This document shows positions 44,756-47,623 of a stretch of 47,623 bases of DNA, piece by piece (positions within the stretch are counted from its first letter, which is position 1; each line of letters begins with the position of its first letter). The position numbers and the translations under genes are program-made. The stretch is taken from positions 1 to 47,623 of the forward strand of contig SHLQ01000005.1 in assembly GCA_004282895.1 (NCBI GenBank), written 5' to 3'. This DNA is from Acidimicrobiales bacterium. Its GTDB lineage: Bacteria > Actinomycetota > Acidimicrobiia > Acidimicrobiales > SHLQ01. The notes beneath the pieces are model-generated. The model did no database searches. It was given only the letters and a program-made list of their open reading frames with translations, and was not told where the DNA came from.

Positions 44756-45373
44756 TCAGGACTGACGCGACTCGATCGCATCAAGAATGCGGTCGTAGGT
44801 TTCGACGGGCTGCGCGCCCGGGACGGCGAATGCATCGGCGAACACGACCGTTGGTGCCGCAGTAACACTGTTCTCCATCGCCATGTTGTGATCTTCGATG
44901 ACCTTCTGCGTCATCTCGTCAGCATGAGCACGCGCATATTCCTCGAACTCCTCCCGATCGATCCCCACTTCGACCGCCAGATTGACGAGCTCGTCGCTAT
45001 CGGCGATGTTGCGATTCTCGGAGAAATAGGCCTCGAGCAGACGGTGGTGAAAGGCCATCGCCAGATCGGGCCAACCAGCCTCAACGGTCTTGAATGCGAC
45101 CTGCGCGGGGACACTCGAGGACGGTTGATCGGCCTTGGACGCCCACACCTGGAACCTCGCACGCGGTTCGGATTCGGCCGGGCGAAGCCAGCTTTGGGTG
45201 TACTCGATGAACTTGTCGCGATCACCGGTCTTGGGCTCCACCCGGAGCAGGAACGACCGCCAGTCGATCTCGATGCGGTCTCCCGCTGATTCCGCGAAAT
45301 CGTCGAGGCGCACGGCCGCGACGTAACACCATGGTCAAAGAAAGTCGGACCACACGCTGATCGAGGTTGCCAT
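44756..45373 (-). CDS. DsbA-family thiol oxidoreductase, predicted selenoprotein (Sec-Pro-Trp-Cys)
   Basis: Read through one in-frame UGA (45335-45337), this gene encodes 205 residues of the DsbA/FrnE-like thioredoxin fold. The N terminus reads VWSDFL-Sec-PWCYVAAVRLDDF, with UGA at codon 13 exactly at the first position of the CPWC active site, while the second Cys (residue 16) and the cis-Pro loop VTAAPTVVF are intact. A candidate SECIS hairpin follows. Without readthrough, translation could start only at Val or later Met-like codons (for example 45313) and would lose the active site. It starts at the ATG 38 bp after the YceH-fusion stop, with no clear ribosome binding site. Related proteins are disulfide oxidoreductases or 2-hydroxychromene-2-carboxylate isomerase-like. 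Confidence 0.82.
45301..45323 (-). promoter_or_regulatory. Candidate bacterial SECIS hairpin
   Basis: The mRNA directly after the UGA can form stem CGTCG (45323-45319) with CGACG (45305-45301), plus CG with CG, a 3-nt bulge and the 6-nt loop GCCGUG. Eighteen nucleotides separate the UGA from the loop, and the loop begins with G, both within the usual range for bacterial SECIS elements bound by SelB. Confidence 0.55.
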
Positions 45374-45411
45374 GATGCGAGCGTACGAGGCGATTGGTTC
45401 AACCGCGCCGT

Positions 45412-46716
45412 TCAGCGGGCGGCGTAGGTCGACGTTCCCGAAGACAACAGCTCGTCGGCCGCGGCGCGGAGTGTGGCTGCGGTGGCGTTGAACATGGCGC
45501 CGCCGATGGACACCCGGCGAACCCCAACCGCTCGCATCGACTCCACCGACGGTCCGTTGGGTCGCGCCAGGACGTTGATGGGTTGGTCCACCGAATCGAC
45601 GACCAGTTCGATCAGATCGATATCCGCCAGGCCAGGTGCATAGAGAACCTCGGCCCCGGCGGCGCCGTAGGCGGCCAGCCGTTCCACCGTGTCGTCGAGA
45701 TCGTCGACGCCGTACAGCAGGTTCTCTGCGCGTGCGGTGAGCACGATGTCATGGGCCGCGCCGGCTTCGACGGCCTCGGCTACCGCTTCTGTTGCTGCGC
45801 CGATCGGGTCAATGGACGACGTCTGCGGGTTGTAGTCCTCAATCGACAGCCCCGATGCGCCGGCCGCTGCGAGCAGACGAACCGTCTCGGTGATCCCGCC
45901 GGGTTCGTCCGGGAAGAGCCGTTCACTGTCCACGTTGAGCGGAACGGTGATGAACGATGTGAGATCGGCGACATGGGCGACCAGTTCGTCGCGGGTGACC
46001 TCCTGATCGTCTTTGCCGATCGCTCGTCCGAACCCGGAGCTGGTGGTCGCCAGGGCAGGGAAACCCTTCTCCTGAAGGAGCCGGGCTGAGCCGCGATCCC
46101 AGGGATTGGGCATGATGAAGAGGTCGGCGGCGTGGAGCTGGCGGAAAACGTCGGTGCGCTGTCGCCCGCCGTGCAAGGGCGCATGGGACGTGGGCGGCGA
46201 GGCAGGCTCGAGCGTGTGGCCGGTCTCGCCCAGCAGTTGCACCCAACGGTCCTGACTTTGGCCGGGACTGCGCCCCACGTTCATGGCCAGGGACGGCTCG
46301 CGTTGCGCCAGTCGCGTCAACGTCTCGTCGACCTCCTCCACCGACTCGAAGGGGTGCAGACGCTCGGTTCGAGTGCGGAGCTCACCGCTCGTCTGGGCGC
46401 CACGAAGGGAAAGTACGGCTACAACGGCCAGTTCGTCGTCACCGAGTGGGATCGCCTCCGGCACGACATGACGATGTTTCCACGCTCGTGAGCCGGTGGG
46501 ACGGAGGCTCCGGGCCAGGCCGCGGTCCCGAAGCGACAGCATCGCCGCATCGATGTCGGACTCCGAGAGTGAGGTTACCGGGTCGCGGCTGGTCTTCTGG
46601 TTGCAGGCGCTGACGAGACTGTTGGTGGTGAGCGGATAGTTGTCCGGTGTCGCCCGTTCCTTCTCGATCAGCGACGCCAGGACTCGCAGTTCCGATTCGG
46701 TGAGATCCAGATCCAT
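45412..46716 (-). CDS. YceH (DUF480) fused to isocitrate lyase/PEP mutase-family domain
   Basis: A 434-residue fusion. Residues 1 to about 170 match DUF480/YceH, a tandem winged-helix protein: LTESELRVLASLIEKERATPDNYPLTTNSLVSACNQKTSRDPV is its hallmark. Residues about 185-434 are a PEP mutase/isocitrate lyase-type barrel (DLFIMPNPWDRGSARLLQEKGFPALATTSS, VPLNVDSERLF, LSIEDYNPQT, VLTARAENLL). Its Asp and Glu metal-site residues are kept, but the lyase KKCGH loop is absent. The domain join is in one frame with no stop. It is probably in one transcript with the downstream selenoprotein. Function of the fusion is unknown. Confidence 0.82.
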   Translation of the reverse strand: MDLDLTESELRVLASLIEKERATPDNYPLTTNSLVSACNQKTSRDPVTSLSESDIDAAMLSLRDRGLARSLRPTGSRAWKHRHVVPEAIPLGDDELAVVAVLSLRGAQTSGELRTRTERLHPFESVEEVDETLTRLAQREPSLAMNVGRSPGQSQDRWVQLLGETGHTLEPASPPTSHAPLHGGRQRTDVFRQLHAADLFIMPNPWDRGSARLLQEKGFPALATTSSGFGRAIGKDDQEVTRDELVAHVADLTSFITVPLNVDSERLFPDEPGGITETVRLLAAAGASGLSIEDYNPQTSSIDPIGAATEAVAEAVEAGAAHDIVLTARAENLLYGVDDLDDTVERLAAYGAAGAEVLYAPGLADIDLIELVVDSVDQPINVLARPNGPSVESMRAVGVRRVSIGGAMFNATAATLRAAADELLSSGTSTYAAR

Positions 46717-46746
46717 GAGGGGATCGTAGATCGAATGGGCGGCGCG

Positions 46747-47607
46747 CTATCGGAGCGTCAGATCCACACAGCGATCATCGAGGCGACCCTGGGTCCAGTA
46801 GGGCCAGATGCCACCGACCATCCGTCGGGTTTGTTCGGTCCACTCCACCACGTCCGGACGAGCAATTCGGCGCACGGTCTGACGAATCGTGGTGTCCGAT
46901 ACCTCATAACCGGCCCACACGCCGGGGTAGTCCGATGTTGCCGACACCTCGGTGTAGAGAACCGAACGTTTCGGCCCAATGTGGTGGCGACGGTTTCGGT
47001 GGCTGTGCCCTGAACTGATGAAGACATTGGAGTTCAGGTCGGCGAGCTGCCCCACGAAAGGTCGAGCTTCGATGGAACTGATACCAGCCGGAATGAACCA
47101 GGGGAGGGGCGAGCGCTGGAGGTTGTGGTGTATCGCAAGGAAAACGGGGGAGTCCACCGAGGACGCGGCGTCCAGAATGTGGTCGCGGCTGGACCGCAGC
47201 GTTCCTCGACCCTTGGCGTCGATGTGGGTGTGGGCCGTGATGATTCGAACGCCGACGAGGTCGTGTACACCAACTTCGTCCGATGCCAGCCCGAGTTCGG
47301 CGATCGCCTCGGTGGGTGGCTGGTCCGCTTCCGCGAACGCATCATGGTTTCCGGGCACGACGGCAACGGGTATGTCGACCTCGTCGAGCAGTGCGGCCGC
47401 AGCATGCCAGTGGTCATGGCGGCCCTTGTCGGTGATGTCGCCCTTGATCACGAGAAGTTCCGCTCCCCACGCTTGCGCCTCATGAGCCGCGGCGACGGCG
47501 GCACGAAACAGGCTCGACGGTGTTGCCGTATCCGGGGTGGTGCGGGCGACGCCGTAGCCGGGCAGCCCAAGATGGAGGTCGGAGATGGTTGCGAAGCGGG
47601 ACGTCAC
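46747..47607 (-). CDS. Metallophosphoesterase (calcineurin-like)
   Basis: A 286-residue metallophosphoesterase with the full set of motifs: ISDLHLG at the N terminus, KGDITDKG, VPGNHD, IHHN, and SSGHSHRNRR near the C terminus, giving the binuclear metal site. It may hydrolyse a cyclic nucleotide, phosphodiester or phosphomonoester; no close substrate clue is seen. The start used here is GTG at 47607. The frame remains open to the window edge (16 bp), so the true start may lie outside. Confidence 0.85.
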   Translation of the reverse strand: MTSRFATISDLHLGLPGYGVARTTPDTATPSSLFRAAVAAAHEAQAWGAELLVIKGDITDKGRHDHWHAAAALLDEVDIPVAVVPGNHDAFAEADQPPTEAIAELGLASDEVGVHDLVGVRIITAHTHIDAKGRGTLRSSRDHILDAASSVDSPVFLAIHHNLQRSPLPWFIPAGISSIEARPFVGQLADLNSNVFISSGHSHRNRRHHIGPKRSVLYTEVSATSDYPGVWAGYEVSDTTIRQTVRRIARPDVVEWTEQTRRMVGGIWPYWTQGRLDDRCVDLTLR

Positions 47608-47623
47608 CGGGCCGATGTCGGGT

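Noticed and set aside
44911-45402. Alternative minus-strand ORF overlapping the DsbA-like gene
   Set aside because: Its translation is Arg/Ser/Pro-rich shadow sequence; only the frame with UGA gives a thioredoxin-fold protein.

Overview
This window is high-GC DNA that reads as the chromosome of an actinobacterium, most plausibly an uncultured Acidimicrobiia-type organism. The inference rests on gene families: a DUF222/13E12-type HNH protein, a SARP/BTAD regulator domain, Ddn-type and luciferase-like oxidoreductases typical of F420-using actinobacteria, an actinobacterial-style paaABCDE operon, many GTG starts, and at least one promoter that looks leaderless. No rRNA, tRNA, CRISPR array, complete IS element or replication origin was seen. 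The region is chromosomal and densely coded; the only stretch of about 300 bases without an intact gene (4232-4530) holds a decayed acyl-CoA dehydrogenase tail.

Layout. 1-4.2 kb: rimB-rimK (S6 modification), a CorA-type transporter and an MscS channel. 4.2-8.9 kb: gene remnant, DoxX-like, SRPBCC and renalase-like proteins, then a 13E12-family HNH gene bracketed by near-identical 23-bp repeats, and a quinone oxidoreductase. 8.9-14.5 kb: an alpha/beta-hydrolase fused to a SARP-type transcription factor, a small secreted protein, cupin, LLM flavin/F420 oxidoreductase, Ddn-like protein, DUF1015 and YjbR proteins. 14.6-22.5 kb: DUF4389 protein, pyruvate phosphate dikinase, YtcJ-like amidohydrolase, a DUF2568-like gene broken by a stop codon, a sulfotransferase, and an SHMT-like PLP enzyme. 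22.5-26.6 kb: nitrobindin and the phenylacetyl-CoA epoxidase operon paaABCDE, whose promoter looks leaderless and is framed by a 7-bp inverted repeat. 26.7-28.8 kb: a sulfide:quinone oxidoreductase-like flavoprotein, a TusE/DsrC-like protein and a DsrE-like protein, in effect a small sulfane-sulfur unit. 28.8-36.5 kb: MFS transporter, small unknowns, SH3-type lipoprotein, GMC oxidoreductase, an orphan molybdenum hydroxylase large subunit, a lone cyclic-nucleotide-binding domain and a membrane protein. 36.6-44.1 kb: PilZ protein, then a six-gene tightly overlapping operon (two glycosyltransferases, coiled-coil protein, methyltransferase-like protein, two sulfotransferases) facing a divergent alkaline-phosphatase-superfamily/glycosyltransferase fusion; together these look like a locus for a sulfated surface glycan. 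44.1-47.6 kb: membrane protein, a DsbA-family protein, a YceH-PEP mutase fusion and a metallophosphoesterase.

The most striking observation is at 44756-45373 on the minus strand. The DsbA-family reading frame contains an in-frame UGA exactly where the first cysteine of the CPWC active site belongs, and a hairpin lies just downstream at a distance suited to a bacterial SECIS. This is best read as a selenoprotein with a Sec-Pro-Trp-Cys centre, which an ordinary gene caller would truncate and rob of its active site. Other observations of note are the sulfated-glycan locus, the hydrolase-SARP and YceH-PEP mutase fusions, and the repeat-bracketed HNH gene.
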